Below the pieces are notes generated by a model. It was not told the DNA's origin and searched no databases. It worked only from the letters and a program-made list of their open reading frames with translations. Of a stretch of DNA of 64,000 nucleotides, positions 24,694 through 33,792 are shown one piece after another. Every line of letters starts with the position of its first letter. The stretch's first letter is position 1. The position numbers and the translations under genes are program-made. The DNA is taken from contig CAWFWZ010000001.1 of NCBI GenBank assembly GCA_963819645.1, positions 868,001 to 932,000 on the forward strand. The letters run 5' to 3'. This DNA comes from CAVVDY01 sp963819645 (GTDB lineage: Bacteria; Acidobacteriota; Terriglobia; Terriglobales; Acidobacteriaceae).

Positions 24694-25670
24694 ATCAATT
24701 CTCCTGTCTCGTCTTTTCGGCGGGTCTCAACTCTGCGCTGTTTGCGATGGAGCTTGAGGAAGGCGCCGAGCTTTTCTTTCAGGGCTGCTAAACTCCGGCC
24801 AGATTCTTCCTTGTTCTTTAGCTGCTTTTCGAGCTTGGAAATTTCTTCGTTCAGCGAGGCATATTCAGGTGCCCTGCTTGCGTAACCCAATAGCCTGGCA
24901 CGCAGGAGTTCGTTTCTTGCGGTTTCCAGGAGTCGCAGCGCCTCCGCCGGACTATCGAGCTGAGCTTGCGCATCGTTAATGGCGTCGCGGGCAACAATCA
25001 GCGGAATTGGACTGACCTCATCCAGAGCGGCAAGTGTATTCAGGGCAGCGCTCAAGATAGAGGCTGCCTCGTCGCTCTTTCCTTGTTTGAGGAAATACGA
25101 AGCGTCTTTCAAAGCGTTGGGGAAGGTTGCCAGCGGCAGGTTATAGATGCGTACGCGAACCTCGCTCATCAGGGCATGCAACAAAGTTCGAGCGTCGGGA
25201 AAGTTCTCTTCGTCAAAGGCCAGAGAAGCGTCCTTCGCGATCTCAAGTATTTGCTCGCCATCTCTCGGCGCAGTGTCGATGACCCTGGCTCGCAAATCGA
25301 CCGGCAGGAGCGCCGACGCCGGATTGCGCGTTAGCAGGAGGTCGAGTTTACCCTGGGCCCGTTCGATGGCTTGCATGGCTTCTCTGGTCTTGCTATCTGC
25401 AATATGCCGGAGAGCCTCCCTGGTTTCCTCGACGGCGACTATAGCCTCATCGTCCAGAATCTTTCTGGCTTGCCGCTCCGCCTCTTGGCGCTCGCTCTCG
25501 ATCGTGGTCTGTGCGCGTCGACTTTGCGGTTCAGGCCGACTCGGCTGAGCTGCGGGGGAACCCTCGCCTTCACTTGAACTGACAGACGCGAGCCCCACGC
25601 AGCCGGACCAAGCCGACAGAATGAGCGCCAGGGTTTCACTGGGGTGGTTCAATACAAGGTCCTCGGCCAA
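24690..25670 (-). CDS. YfdX-family protein
   Basis: 326 residues. The central region (about 65-250) follows the YfdX pattern: a helix EAIVAVEETREALRHIADSKTREAMQAIERAQGKL, then LLPVDLRARVIDTAPR, then paired repeats VRVRIYNLPLATFPNALKDASYFLKQGKSDEAASILSAALNTL. YfdX proteins are periplasmic and linked to acid and heat stress. A coiled C-terminus (about 275-326) ends in basic residues. The start is unsure: TTG 25670 gives a weak N-terminus, while a one-base omission near CCC at 25646 would yield a good signal peptide (MKPLALILSAWSGCVGLASV). It overlaps the downstream BON gene by 4 nt. Confidence 0.68.
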   Translation of the reverse strand: MAEDLVLNHPSETLALILSAWSGCVGLASVSSSEGEGSPAAQPSRPEPQSRRAQTTIESERQEAERQARKILDDEAIVAVEETREALRHIADSKTREAMQAIERAQGKLDLLLTRNPASALLPVDLRARVIDTAPRDGEQILEIAKDASLAFDEENFPDARTLLHALMSEVRVRIYNLPLATFPNALKDASYFLKQGKSDEAASILSAALNTLAALDEVSPIPLIVARDAINDAQAQLDSPAEALRLLETARNELLRARLLGYASRAPEYASLNEEISKLEKQLKNKEESGRSLAALKEKLGAFLKLHRKQRRVETRRKDETGELI

Positions 25671-25685
25671 CGCATTTCAGACCGG

Positions 25686-26018
25686 CTACTGTGGCAGCGC
25701 TTCAACCTGAATAATGTGGATAACGTTGTTGTCAGGATCCACGTGCACGATGAGGCCCACGGGCTGCCCCTCGTGGCCCGACAAAGCATCTGGATTACTC
25801 ACGCCGTATGTCTTGTTGTCACTCTTATCGGTAAACGACTTTCCGTTCTTACTGACGGTGCCCGACATGTGCTGGTTTCCCGCCGAGGTTGTCTGAGCGT
25901 TTTGCTGAGACGCTCCCTGTTGCGGTTGGCTGTTGCTCTGGCTGCCCTTGCTTTGGGCGCACGCGACCGTCGCCAGCCCGAACAGCAGGACAACCATCGC
26001 TGACAATATCTTCTTCAT
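25686..26018 (-). CDS. Small secreted DUF5818-like protein
   Basis: 110 residues with a lipoprotein-like signal (MKKILSAMVVLLFGLATVAC, Cys20 in a lipobox-like ATVACAQ). A Gln/Ser-rich linker follows (residues 24-48), then a small beta domain: MSGTVSKNGKSFTDKSDNKTYGVSNPDALSGHEGQPVGLIVHVDPDNNVIHIIQVEAL. This resembles the acidobacterial DUF5818-type domain also seen at 49663. Function is unknown. It lies 15 nt before the YfdX-like gene and is probably the operon leader, divergent from HdeD. Confidence 0.65.
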   Translation of the reverse strand: MKKILSAMVVLLFGLATVACAQSKGSQSNSQPQQGASQQNAQTTSAGNQHMSGTVSKNGKSFTDKSDNKTYGVSNPDALSGHEGQPVGLIVHVDPDNNVIHIIQVEALPQ

Positions 26019-26298
26019 CGAATGCTCCTTTCGTCACAGAAACGGTGACACGTTTCTAGATAGAACCTAGTTGCCGCGATGTCGAAGAACAATTCGGCAG
26101 TAGGAGGAAATCTAGCTACGACTTCAGCTTTACGTAAGAATCGAGAGCGCCTAATCCAAACGACGTATGGTCAACTCTGTCCCACGACTAACCATGCTCT
26201 AAGAGCTTTCTCGGAAATCTTGTTCGTTCTCCTGATGAATTGCTCCAGCCGGGCGCCACAATTAGGCTGCGTACAAGTACGCATAATGGAGGACCGTG

Positions 26299-26877
26299 AT
26301 GGCTACAACTCCGCTTCTGCTGGAATTCGAAACGATTCGTCATCGATGGGGCTGGCTGCTGGCGCTTGGCATTCTGATGATCGTTTTGGGAACGATCGCC
26401 TTCTTCCTTGTCCCGGCGGCGACGCTTGGTACTGTTCTTGTATTAGGCTGGCTGCTGTTTGTGAGCGGCATCATCGAATGCATACAGGCATTTCGCGAGC
26501 GCAAGTCCGGCGGCCTGTTTATGCACCTGGTCGCGGGCATCATTGGACTGTTCGTGGGTTTGCTCGTGGTTACTCATCCTGTCGCCGGGGCGCTCGCCTG
26601 GACGTTGCTATTTGCGTCGTTCTTCATCGTCATCGGCACTTTCCGGCTCATCAGCGCAATTCGACTGAAATTCCCCAACTGGGGATGGGCCGTCTTTGAT
26701 GGTGCGGTTACGTTCGTACTGGGAATTCTCCTCTGGGCAGAGTGGCCGTGGTCCGGAGTCTGGTTCATGGGGCTCGCGGTCGGAATATCGCTGTTATTCC
26801 GGGGATGGTCGTACGTCATGCTTGCTCTCGCGGTCCATAGCCTGCCGATACCTGCACAGGTTCCTCGCGCGGCTTAA
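26299..26877 (+). CDS. HdeD-family (DUF308) acid-resistance membrane protein
   Basis: 192 residues from ATG 26299 (GGAGG 6 nt upstream; the GTG 3 nt earlier is possible). Six hydrophobic segments are seen in three repeated pairs typical of HdeD: WGWLLALGILMIVLGTIAFF, LVLGWLLFVSGIIECIQAF, LFMHLVAGIIGLFVGLLVV, LAWTLLFASFFIVIGTFRL, WAVFDGAVTFVLGILLW, GVWFMGLAVGISLLFRGWS. HdeD helps acid resistance at high cell density in enterobacteria. Here it is the first gene of the plus-strand stress cluster. Confidence 0.88.
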   Translation: MATTPLLLEFETIRHRWGWLLALGILMIVLGTIAFFLVPAATLGTVLVLGWLLFVSGIIECIQAFRERKSGGLFMHLVAGIIGLFVGLLVVTHPVAGALAWTLLFASFFIVIGTFRLISAIRLKFPNWGWAVFDGAVTFVLGILLWAEWPWSGVWFMGLAVGISLLFRGWSYVMLALAVHSLPIPAQVPRAA

Positions 26878-26895
26878 GCTCGCAGATGAGGAGAC

Positions 26896-27492
26896 ATGGA
26901 AATGGACACACCACGAGTGAATACCGGACTAGAGGCTGAATATCTTGATCCCGAGCACGAGGTTCCACAGTCGCCGAATGAGCAGCAGCGGGGGCAATCT
27001 TCAGCCGTTGGGACTATCGCGTCCTTTCCTGGGGAGCCGTCAGAGATCGAGAAGCTGAAGGCGGAACGCGAGGCCCTGCTCGATCGGTTGGCTCGCGTTC
27101 AGGCCGAGTTTGAGAACGCGCGCAGGCGCATGGAGCGAGCGCAGCAAGAGGCCCGGGCGCTTGCGGTGGGCGAGACTTTGAAAACGCTGTTACCCACTTT
27201 CGACAGCCTTGAACTGGCGTTGCGGACCCCAGCCCCGGATCCCAAGGAGTTTCGCCGAGGTATTGATTTGATCCGGCAGCAGATGGAACTCGCTATGCAG
27301 AGTCTGGGGCTGACACGCATTTCAGCCGAGGGCAAACTCTTCGATCCCAATCTGCATGAGGCCATCGAGGTGGTGGAGACCACGGACGCTCGGGACGGCG
27401 AGGTCGTGGAGGAGATACACGCCGGCTTCAAACTGGGAGATCGTCTGCTTCGCCCGGCAAAGGTGCTGGTGGCGCGTAACCGCGCAGCCTGA
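26896..27492 (+). CDS. grpE: GrpE nucleotide exchange factor
   Basis: 198 residues (start 26896; the ATG at 26902 is equally possible). Disordered acidic N-terminus to about 50, coiled coil (EIEKLKAEREALLDRLARVQAEFENARRRMERAQ), then the beta-wing domain: LLPTFDSLELALRTPAP, FDPNLHEAIEVVET, VVEEIHAGFKLGDRLLRPAKVLVA. GrpE promotes ADP release from DnaK. The dnaK gene is about 4 kb away on the opposite strand; no dnaJ gene is seen in this window. Confidence 0.93.
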   Translation: MEMDTPRVNTGLEAEYLDPEHEVPQSPNEQQRGQSSAVGTIASFPGEPSEIEKLKAEREALLDRLARVQAEFENARRRMERAQQEARALAVGETLKTLLPTFDSLELALRTPAPDPKEFRRGIDLIRQQMELAMQSLGLTRISAEGKLFDPNLHEAIEVVETTDARDGEVVEEIHAGFKLGDRLLRPAKVLVARNRAA

Positions 27493-27773
27493 AAATTATT
27501 CAGTGCCCGCTGCTATAGCTGAGTTGCTCGTTCACCTAGAGCGAAGGTCGTAGGCTTTAGCTGCACTTTAGGCCGATCCCTAATTGCTCAGACTATCCCA
27601 TTGCTAATTCGTCCTGTTGAGGAATTGTTGGCTTTCAGTGGCCGACATAACATCGCAAGGTAGACGCGAAAATTTCGGTGAATTCTTGAAACGCGAGCAC
27701 AGGCGACATCGCCGAGCGGAAGCTTTTTGGTTTCGCCAATCACAATCAGCAATCGAATCTACGGAGGAAAATG

Positions 27774-28427
27774 ATGTCAGCACAGACAGCGACCCAACCC
27801 CCAGCCACCAGAAGTGCAGCGCAGACGGGCCAGAGAAACGAGCTGGCGAGGCGCAGCAGCGGGCTGCCTCTTGTTCCATCCCTAATGCTGGATCCTTTTG
27901 GATTCCTCGATGACAACCCCTTTTCGCTGCTCAGACGGATGCAGCGAGAGATCAATCGCGCCGTTTCGCAGTCGGGCGGCAACAGTGATACGGCCCTTTC
28001 GGCCTGGGCGCCGCCGGTGGAGGTGTCGTATAACGATGGCAAGCTGGTCGTCTCGGCCGAGCTGCCCGGACTCTCAGAAAAGGACGTGAAAATTGAGGTC
28101 AACAATGACCTGTTGAGTATCGAGGGTGAGCGCAAGGTCGAGGAGGAGAAAACCGAAGGCGGGGTCCATCTCACTGAGCGGCGGTATGGCCGGTTCTATC
28201 GCGCCATCGCGCTGCCGGATGGAGCAGACGTCCAGAACGCCAAAGCTGATTTTCAGAACGGCGTGTTGCGAATCACCGTTCCTGTACAGGAGATGCGGCA
28301 AAGTCAGCGTCAAATTCCAATTCAGACCAGTGGCTCGGCGCAGGGCCAGACCGCAGGTTCGTCAACACAACCGGGCCCGCAAAGCACAACAACCAGTTCG
28401 AGCTCTACCGGCGAGAAAGCTGCGTAA
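27774..28427 (+). CDS. Hsp20 / alpha-crystallin small heat-shock protein
   Basis: About 217 residues from ATG 27774 (GGAGG upstream). The alpha-crystallin domain (about 75-170) has PPVEVSYNDGKLVVSAELPGLSEKDVKIEV, LLSIEGERKVEEEK, YGRFYRAIALPDGADVQNAKADFQNGVLRITVP. The long disordered N-terminus and Ser/Thr/Gln-rich tail (about 178-217) are unusual in length. These holdases keep unfolding proteins soluble under heat or acid. It follows grpE by about 280 nt. Confidence 0.92.
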   Translation: MSAQTATQPPATRSAAQTGQRNELARRSSGLPLVPSLMLDPFGFLDDNPFSLLRRMQREINRAVSQSGGNSDTALSAWAPPVEVSYNDGKLVVSAELPGLSEKDVKIEVNNDLLSIEGERKVEEEKTEGGVHLTERRYGRFYRAIALPDGADVQNAKADFQNGVLRITVPVQEMRQSQRQIPIQTSGSAQGQTAGSSTQPGPQSTTTSSSSTGEKAA

Positions 28428-28548
28428 CGATGAATGAGGAACGAGTGGCCTTGGGCGTTCGTGCGTTATAGGCGGATGACGCTTCAGGGCCACAACATTT
28501 TGATCGACAAAATGCGGTGGAACGGAGGCGCAGCAGCAAGGTGGCAGC

Positions 28549-29235
28549 ATGGACGTTTCTTCGCACCCTCCGGCGTTTCTTTTTGATCTCGATGGAACGC
28601 TGGTGGACAGCGTTTACCAGCACGTACTGGCCTGGCGGGAGGCATTGGAGTCCTGCGGAATTCAACTCGCCGTCTGGCGCATTCATCGTCGCATCGGAAT
28701 GAGCGGTGGACTACTTACGGCTGCTTTGCTGCGGGAAACTGGTCGTGCCGTAACAGCGGAGCAAACTGAGGAGCTGCAGCGACTTCATGCGGAGGCCTAT
28801 GCCCGGCAGATGTCGCAGGTGCGCCCCCTCCCTGGTGCGAAACAACTGCTGAATGCGTTGACCACAGCCGGCGCGCGCTGGGCGATTGCGACGAGCGGGC
28901 GGGGTGAGTTCGCCAGAAAGACACTGCGCCTTCTGGACATCGGTCCGGATGACCCGGTCATCACCAGGGACGAGGTCGCGCACGCCAAGCCGGATCCGGA
29001 CTTGTTTCTCGCCGCGGCGAAACGGCTGGGTGTGGACATTCATGCATCCGTCGTGGTGGGTGACAGTGTATGGGACCTTCTCGCAGCACAGCGCGCCAGG
29101 GCACTGGGAGTCGGCGTACTCTCCGGCGGGTATGGGCAGGATGAACTCGAGCGCGCTGGAGCTTACCGCGTCTATCAGGATCCGCTCGATCTGATGGAGC
29201 ATCTGGATGAACTTGGCGTCCGCATCGTGAACTAA
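28549..29235 (+). CDS. HAD-superfamily hydrolase (subfamily IA)
   Basis: 228 residues with all four HAD motifs: I, FLFDLDGTLVDS (about 10-21); II, IATSGRG (about 112-118); III, Lys in HAKPDPDLF; IV, VVVGDSVWDLLAAQRA. A cap domain lies between motifs I and II. Members cleave small phosphorylated substrates such as phosphoglycolate or sugar phosphates; the substrate is unclear. It sits 11 nt before the thioredoxin-reductase-like gene, so they likely share a transcript. Confidence 0.88.
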   Translation: MDVSSHPPAFLFDLDGTLVDSVYQHVLAWREALESCGIQLAVWRIHRRIGMSGGLLTAALLRETGRAVTAEQTEELQRLHAEAYARQMSQVRPLPGAKQLLNALTTAGARWAIATSGRGEFARKTLRLLDIGPDDPVITRDEVAHAKPDPDLFLAAAKRLGVDIHASVVVGDSVWDLLAAQRARALGVGVLSGGYGQDELERAGAYRVYQDPLDLMEHLDELGVRIVN

Positions 29236-29246
29236 TCGAGGCCAGA

Positions 29247-30504
29247 ATGGATGAAGCTGATTCGAAGGTCAAGATCTATGGAACTCGAGGCTCCTCCCAG
29301 GCGTTTTCCATACGTGACTTTCTATCGCGCAGCGATGTCCCCTTCGAATGGATTGAGCTGCACAGTGATGAACAAGCGCAGGCGTTTGGCCAATGTCAGC
29401 AGCTTGAAAGACAGCAGACTGCCGGTTTGCGAGTTCCCCGACGGTACCAGGCTGGAATGTCCTACCCTCCGGCAGCTTACGGAAAAGCTCGGCTGGTTCA
29501 CGAATCCTTCCCGCTCGGAATACGACGTCAGTATTTACGGTGCCGGCCCGGCCGGACTCAGCGCCGCCGTTTACGCCGCTTCCGAAGGCCTGAGAACTGT
29601 TCTGGTTGAACGCTACGCAATGGGTGGGCAGGCAGGCACGAGTCCCAAGATCGAAAATTATCTCGGATTTCCCCAAGGCATCAGCGGCCGGGAATTGGCC
29701 GATCGTGCAAGGCAACAGGCTGCCCGATTCGGAGCTGAGATTCTGCTGCTTCGCGCCGGAGTACGAGGCGAATTCCTGCCGGGGAAAGGAATCGTTTACC
29801 TGGAGGACGGAACCAGGATCATATCGCGAGCATCGATCTGCGCCACCGGTGTGGAGTACCGGCGTTTGGGGCTGCCCAACGAAAAAGAATTCGAAGGCGC
29901 AGGTGTCTACTACGGCGCAGGATCGAGCGAAGCCTCGCTCTGTCGTAGTGAGCAGGTCTTCATCGTCGGAGGCGGTAACTCGGCGGCGCAGGCTGCCGTC
30001 CAATTGGCGAATTACGCGTCCACCGTCACCATGGTGGTTCGGGATGACTCGCTGAAGCGTACTGTCTCGCAGTACTTGATTGACCGTATCCGCGCAACTC
30101 CGGAAGTGAAGGTCCTACTTTGCACCGAAGTAGTCGCCCTCCACGGGGACGCTATGTTGCATGCCATCACGCTGCGCAACAATTCAACCGGCGAGCAGTG
30201 GGATGCCACCACAACGTGGCTGTTTCTGTGTCTTGGCGGCGTGCCGCACACGGATTGGGCCGACCAAGTCGGTGTGGTTCGTGATGAGGGCGGATACCTG
30301 GTGACCGGACCCGATTTGCAGCGGAACGGCCATCCTCCCGAGAACTGGAAGCTCGACCGCGATCCCTATTATCTGGAGACCAACATCCCGGGTGTCTTCG
30401 CCGCCGGCGATGTGCGCCACGGCTCGGTCAAGCGTTGCGCATCTGCGGTGGGAGAAGGTGCCATGGCTGTGACTTTCGTGCACCGATATGTAACCAGTGG
30501 CTGA
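29247..30504 (+). CDS. Glutaredoxin-like domain fused to thioredoxin-reductase-type flavoprotein (frameshifted)
   Basis: The N-terminal frame (29247-~29388) encodes KVKIYGTRGSSQAFSIRDFL and PFEWIELHSDEQAQAF, the start of a glutaredoxin-like fold in which the usual CxxC is SSQA. The second frame continues SSLKDSRLPVCEFPDGTRLECPT and then a thioredoxin reductase: FAD site IYGAGPAGLSAAVYAASEG, MGGQAGTSPKIENYLGFP, NADPH site IVGGGNSAAQAAVQLA, and GVFAAGDVRHGSVKRC. The usual TrxR redox CxxC (CATC) is absent, as in ferredoxin/NADP reductase-like forms. Dropping one G from GG at 29388-29389 joins the frames. It belongs to the stress cluster. Confidence 0.82.
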
Positions 30505-30514
30505 CAGGGCAGAG

Positions 30515-31303
30515 CTACGCCGTTTTCTTAAACTGAGTTTCCGTGTGAGACTGCACAGTTGCTGGTTCGCCTTTCAGGTGCCGTAACACTTCTGCGCGTA
30601 CGTCCTGAACAATTCGCGGTACTTGTTCCGGTGACACGTTGGCGATCCTCGCGACTTCCTCATCGCGAAACCCCTCAACCGCCGAAAGCTCAAAAACGAT
30701 TCGCTCCCGAACGGGAACCTTCGCTAGGGCTCGAAACAGCTCCTCCAACTCCTCTTTCTCGTCCACGATCTCTTCTGGGTTGGAAGTATCTGCTGGTGCG
30801 TCGAAGTGCCTGGGCGGTATTTCACCATCATCGAGATCTTCGGCAAGATAGATTTCACCTTCCACATCAGCAGTGATGTCATCCACTCCCGCGAGGGTCC
30901 GGAGCTCCGCCGGGACCAGGTGCTCGAAACTCCTCCGTCGCCGCTCCGTGGCATGCCGCCGGTGGATATACCTGTCCGTGATGTCGTTAGCGATCTGATA
31001 CAGCCACTGCTCTAGCGTTAGCTCCCTCGGCTTGCGAGCGTACTCCTTGTACGCCCTGAGTATGGTCGTGTTCAGGATGTCGCCGCTGGTGTAAACCGGG
31101 GTTGTGATGTCCAGGCTCAGATACGCAACCTTCAGGCGACGCTTTATGTATGACTTGAGCGAATCAAGCAGCGGGAGAACCTGGGCGAAGAATTCTCGTT
31201 CGCGTCCCGCCGACGCGAGCTCCTGCAGCGCGGCTTCTTTGTCGCGGAGGGCGGTGGTTTGTTGCGTTCTTCTAACCCAGAGCTCGTTGTGGGAATTTAC
31301 CAT
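30515..31303 (-). CDS. Sigma-70-family (ECF-like) RNA polymerase sigma factor
   Basis: 262 residues. A region-2-like block (about 40-130: LPLLDSLKSYIKRRLKVAYLSL, DILNTTILRAYKEYARKPRELTLEQWLYQIANDITDRYIHR) is followed by an acidic linker (about 150-185). A region-4 helix-turn-helix follows (about 190-245: EELFRALAKVPVRERIVFELSAVEGFRDEEVARIANVSPEQVPRIVQDV). The long linker is atypical for classic ECF factors. It is the last gene of the dnaK operon and convergent with the flavoprotein gene (10-nt gap). Control of the stress cluster is an obvious but unproven role. Confidence 0.72.
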   Translation of the reverse strand: MVNSHNELWVRRTQQTTALRDKEAALQELASAGREREFFAQVLPLLDSLKSYIKRRLKVAYLSLDITTPVYTSGDILNTTILRAYKEYARKPRELTLEQWLYQIANDITDRYIHRRHATERRRRSFEHLVPAELRTLAGVDDITADVEGEIYLAEDLDDGEIPPRHFDAPADTSNPEEIVDEKEELEELFRALAKVPVRERIVFELSAVEGFRDEEVARIANVSPEQVPRIVQDVRAEVLRHLKGEPATVQSHTETQFKKTA

Positions 31304-31328
31304 CTGACATCCATACCTTTGATAGCGA

Positions 31329-31558
31329 CTATGCCACTACCTTCTGAAAACGCCGAGTGTCGCATCCCGCTTCTGCCAACAACGCGGCGATATCGGACTC
31401 GCTCAACCGCGACGCATCATATTCAATCTCGATCAGGTGCGCTCCCTCGTGCAGGGTGAGACTTCGAATCCCGTACACGCAGCGTATCTGACCCAGCGCT
31501 CTCGCTTCCGATTCACCGGAGGCACGCCGTAGACGAATGTCACGCCTAAGCTGGTCAT
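31329..31558 (-). CDS. Small HMA-like metal-binding-fold protein lacking CxxC (probably one base missing near the start)
   Basis: Between the dnaK stop (31599) and the sigma factor start (31303) an open frame without its own start reads QLRRDIRLRRASGESEARAL, GQIRCVYGIRSLTLHEGAHL, IEIEYDASRLSESDIAALLA, EAGCDTRRFQKVVA. The beta-alpha-beta pattern and GIRSLTL...LIEIEYD are those of heavy-metal-associated domains, but the metal CxxC is absent. An ATG with GGAGGAG upstream (31558) is one base out of frame, so a missing base near 31555 is likely. It is probably a dnaK-operon gene. Confidence 0.45.
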
Positions 31559-31598
31559 AAGGCGCACTCCTCCAAACCCGAGCGCGACCACGGTTTCG

Positions 31599-33518
31599 TC
31601 AGGCACTCTTGCGCTCATCGACGTCCACGTATTCGGCGTCCACCACGCCCTCATCCTTCCGCGCCTGTCCATCCCCGGAGGAAGGCCCGGTCGCGGCGCC
31701 CGATGCGCTCGGTGGACGCGCCCCCTGGTACATCTGTTCTGCGAGCTTATGAGAAGCCTGAGACAAGCGCTCACGTGCCTGATCCATCTGCCGCTTGTCG
31801 CCGGAATTCAACGCCGCCTTGGCATCGGCAATGGCGTTTTCCACCTCGCCGCGTTCTGAGGCACCGATTTTGTCTCCATTCTCACGCAGCATCTTCTCCA
31901 TGCTGTAGATCAAGCCGTCAAGTTGGTTGCGAGCTTCGATCTCCTCGCGCTTGGCCTTGTCCTCCGCCGAGTGGGCCTCGGCTTCCCTGGCCATGCGCTC
32001 GACATCCTCTTTGCTAAGACCGGAGGAGGAGGTAATTTGGATTTTCTGGTCCTTGCCAGTGGCAAGATCTTTGGCGGCTACATTGAGAATTCCGTTCGCA
32101 TCAATGTCGAAGGTCACCTCAATTTGGGGCACGCCACGCGGCGCCGGCGGTATACCGTCGAGATGAAACTTGCCGAGTGTGCGATTGTCGCGCGCCAAGG
32201 GACGTTCGCCTTGCAACACGTGCACCTCGACCGAAGTCTGGTTGTCGGCGGCGGTTGAGAATGTCTCCGTCTTGCGAGTCGGGATCGTGGTGTTACGTGG
32301 AATCATCGGCGTCGCGACACCGCCCTGTGTCTCGATCGAGAGAGTCAGCGGCGTTACGTCGAGCAGGAGCATATCCTTGACTTCGCCTTGCAGCACGCCC
32401 CCTTGGATTGCCGCGCCCACAGCCACCACCTCGTCGGGGTTCACGCCCTTGTGTCCCTCTTTCCCGAACAGTTCCTTCACCAGTTGCTGAATGCGAGGCA
32501 TGCGAGTCTGCCCACCGACCAGGACGACTTCGTCAATTTTGCTTGCGTCGATACCGGCATCTTTCATGCATTGCTGACAGGGAGACACCGACCGCTGTAT
32601 CAGGTCCTCAACCATGGACTCGAGCTTCGCCCGCGTCAGCTTCTTCACCAGATGCTTGGGACCATTGGCGTCTGCCGTAATGAAGGGCAGATTGATTTCC
32701 GTCTCCATGGTGGTCGAGAGCTCGATCTTGGCGCGCTCGGCTGCGTCACGCAGACGTTGCAGGGCCATCTCGTTCCCCTTAGCGCGCAGGTCCAGACCCT
32801 CGTCCTTGCGGAACTCATCAATCAGCCAATCCACGACGCGCTGATCGATATTGTCGCCGCCAAGATGAGTGTCACCGTTCGTGGCCTCTACTTCGATCAG
32901 GCCTTCACCGACGCGGAGGATGGAAATGTCGAATGTTCCCCCTCCGAAGTCGTAGACCGCGATGGTCTCGTCCTTCTTTTTGTCCAGTCCGTAGGCAAGT
33001 GCCGCTGCGGTGGGCTCGTTGATGATGCGCTTCACATCAAGGCCGGCAATCTTTCCGGCATCTTTTGTTGCCTGCCGCTGCGCGTCGTTGAAATATGCAG
33101 GTACGGTGATGACCGCGTCGCTGACTTTCTCGCCCAGGTAGTCTTCAGCAGACTTCTTCAGCTTCTGGAGGATCATCGCGGATATTTCCGGAGGCGTGTA
33201 CTTCTTGCCCTGCGCGACTATAACGACGTGATCGCCTTCCGCCTCTACTTTGTAAGGCACCATCTTCAACTCGTCACGGACCTCCTCGTAGCGGCGGCCC
33301 ATGAATCGCTTGATGGAGAAGATGGTGTTCTCTGGGTTGGTAATCGCCTGACGCTTCGCCACCTGGCCCACAAGACGCTCTCCCGACTTCGTAAACGCCA
33401 CTACCGAAGGTGTAGTCCGGCCGCCTTCCTCGTTAGGAATGACCTTAGGCTCCCCCGCTTCTATGACTGCAACAACCGAATTCGTAGTACCAAGATCGAT
33501 ACCAATGATTTTCGCCAT
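31599..33518 (-). CDS. dnaK: Molecular chaperone DnaK (Hsp70)
   Basis: 639 residues from ATG 33518 (MAKIIGIDLGTTNS; GAGGG lies 7 nt upstream, favouring it over the ATG 6 nt earlier). The ATPase domain has GIDLGTTNSVVAV, VPAYFNDAQRQATKDAG, YDFGGGTFDIS and VVLVGGQTRMP; the substrate domain has LLLDVTPLTLSIET and FHLDGIPPAPRGVPQIEVTFDIDANGI. The C-terminus ends in the EEVD-like VVDAEYVDVDERKSA. It is the first gene of an operon with the HMA-like and sigma factor genes. A symmetrical upstream region (33609-33692) may regulate it. Confidence 0.97.
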   Translation of the reverse strand: MAKIIGIDLGTTNSVVAVIEAGEPKVIPNEEGGRTTPSVVAFTKSGERLVGQVAKRQAITNPENTIFSIKRFMGRRYEEVRDELKMVPYKVEAEGDHVVIVAQGKKYTPPEISAMILQKLKKSAEDYLGEKVSDAVITVPAYFNDAQRQATKDAGKIAGLDVKRIINEPTAAALAYGLDKKKDETIAVYDFGGGTFDISILRVGEGLIEVEATNGDTHLGGDNIDQRVVDWLIDEFRKDEGLDLRAKGNEMALQRLRDAAERAKIELSTTMETEINLPFITADANGPKHLVKKLTRAKLESMVEDLIQRSVSPCQQCMKDAGIDASKIDEVVLVGGQTRMPRIQQLVKELFGKEGHKGVNPDEVVAVGAAIQGGVLQGEVKDMLLLDVTPLTLSIETQGGVATPMIPRNTTIPTRKTETFSTAADNQTSVEVHVLQGERPLARDNRTLGKFHLDGIPPAPRGVPQIEVTFDIDANGILNVAAKDLATGKDQKIQITSSSGLSKEDVERMAREAEAHSAEDKAKREEIEARNQLDGLIYSMEKMLRENGDKIGASERGEVENAIADAKAALNSGDKRQMDQARERLSQASHKLAEQMYQGARPPSASGAATGPSSGDGQARKDEGVVDAEYVDVDERKSA

Positions 33519-33608
33519 CTGCATACCCTCAGAAGGATTGAAATATCCGGACGACGTGTTGTAATCGCGGAATCTTTTCCTTTGTGATGCTAGCCGCCGA
33601 AACTGATC

Positions 33609-33692
33609 GACTCAATTCGTCGTCATGACGACATTGCATTGCGAGAATGCGACTAATTGAGTCTCCAACCGGCGCCTAAGATGCGCCTAAGA
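33609..33692 (-). promoter_or_regulatory. Nested inverted and direct repeats upstream of dnaK
   Basis: GACTCAATT (33609-33617) and AATTGAGTC (33655-33663) are perfect inverted arms 37 nt apart. Just inside the left arm lies a perfect 14-bp palindrome GTCGTCATGACGAC (33619-33632). Next to them are two direct copies of GCGCCTAAGA (33672-33681 and 33683-33692), spaced by 11 bp. The region is 90-175 nt before the dnaK start. It matches neither CIRCE nor the HspR HAIR consensus. Confidence 0.45.
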
Positions 33693-33792
33693 CTTTGGAG
33701 TTAGCGGATCAATCCGGAATGAGGAGAGCTGAAAGAACTATGCTGGAGGGCGGCTGCGGCACCATGCAGACGTGGGAACCGTTTTTGTCCAT

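Noticed and set aside
32388..33587. Long plus-strand open frame (399 codons)
   Set aside because: Antisense shadow of dnaK.
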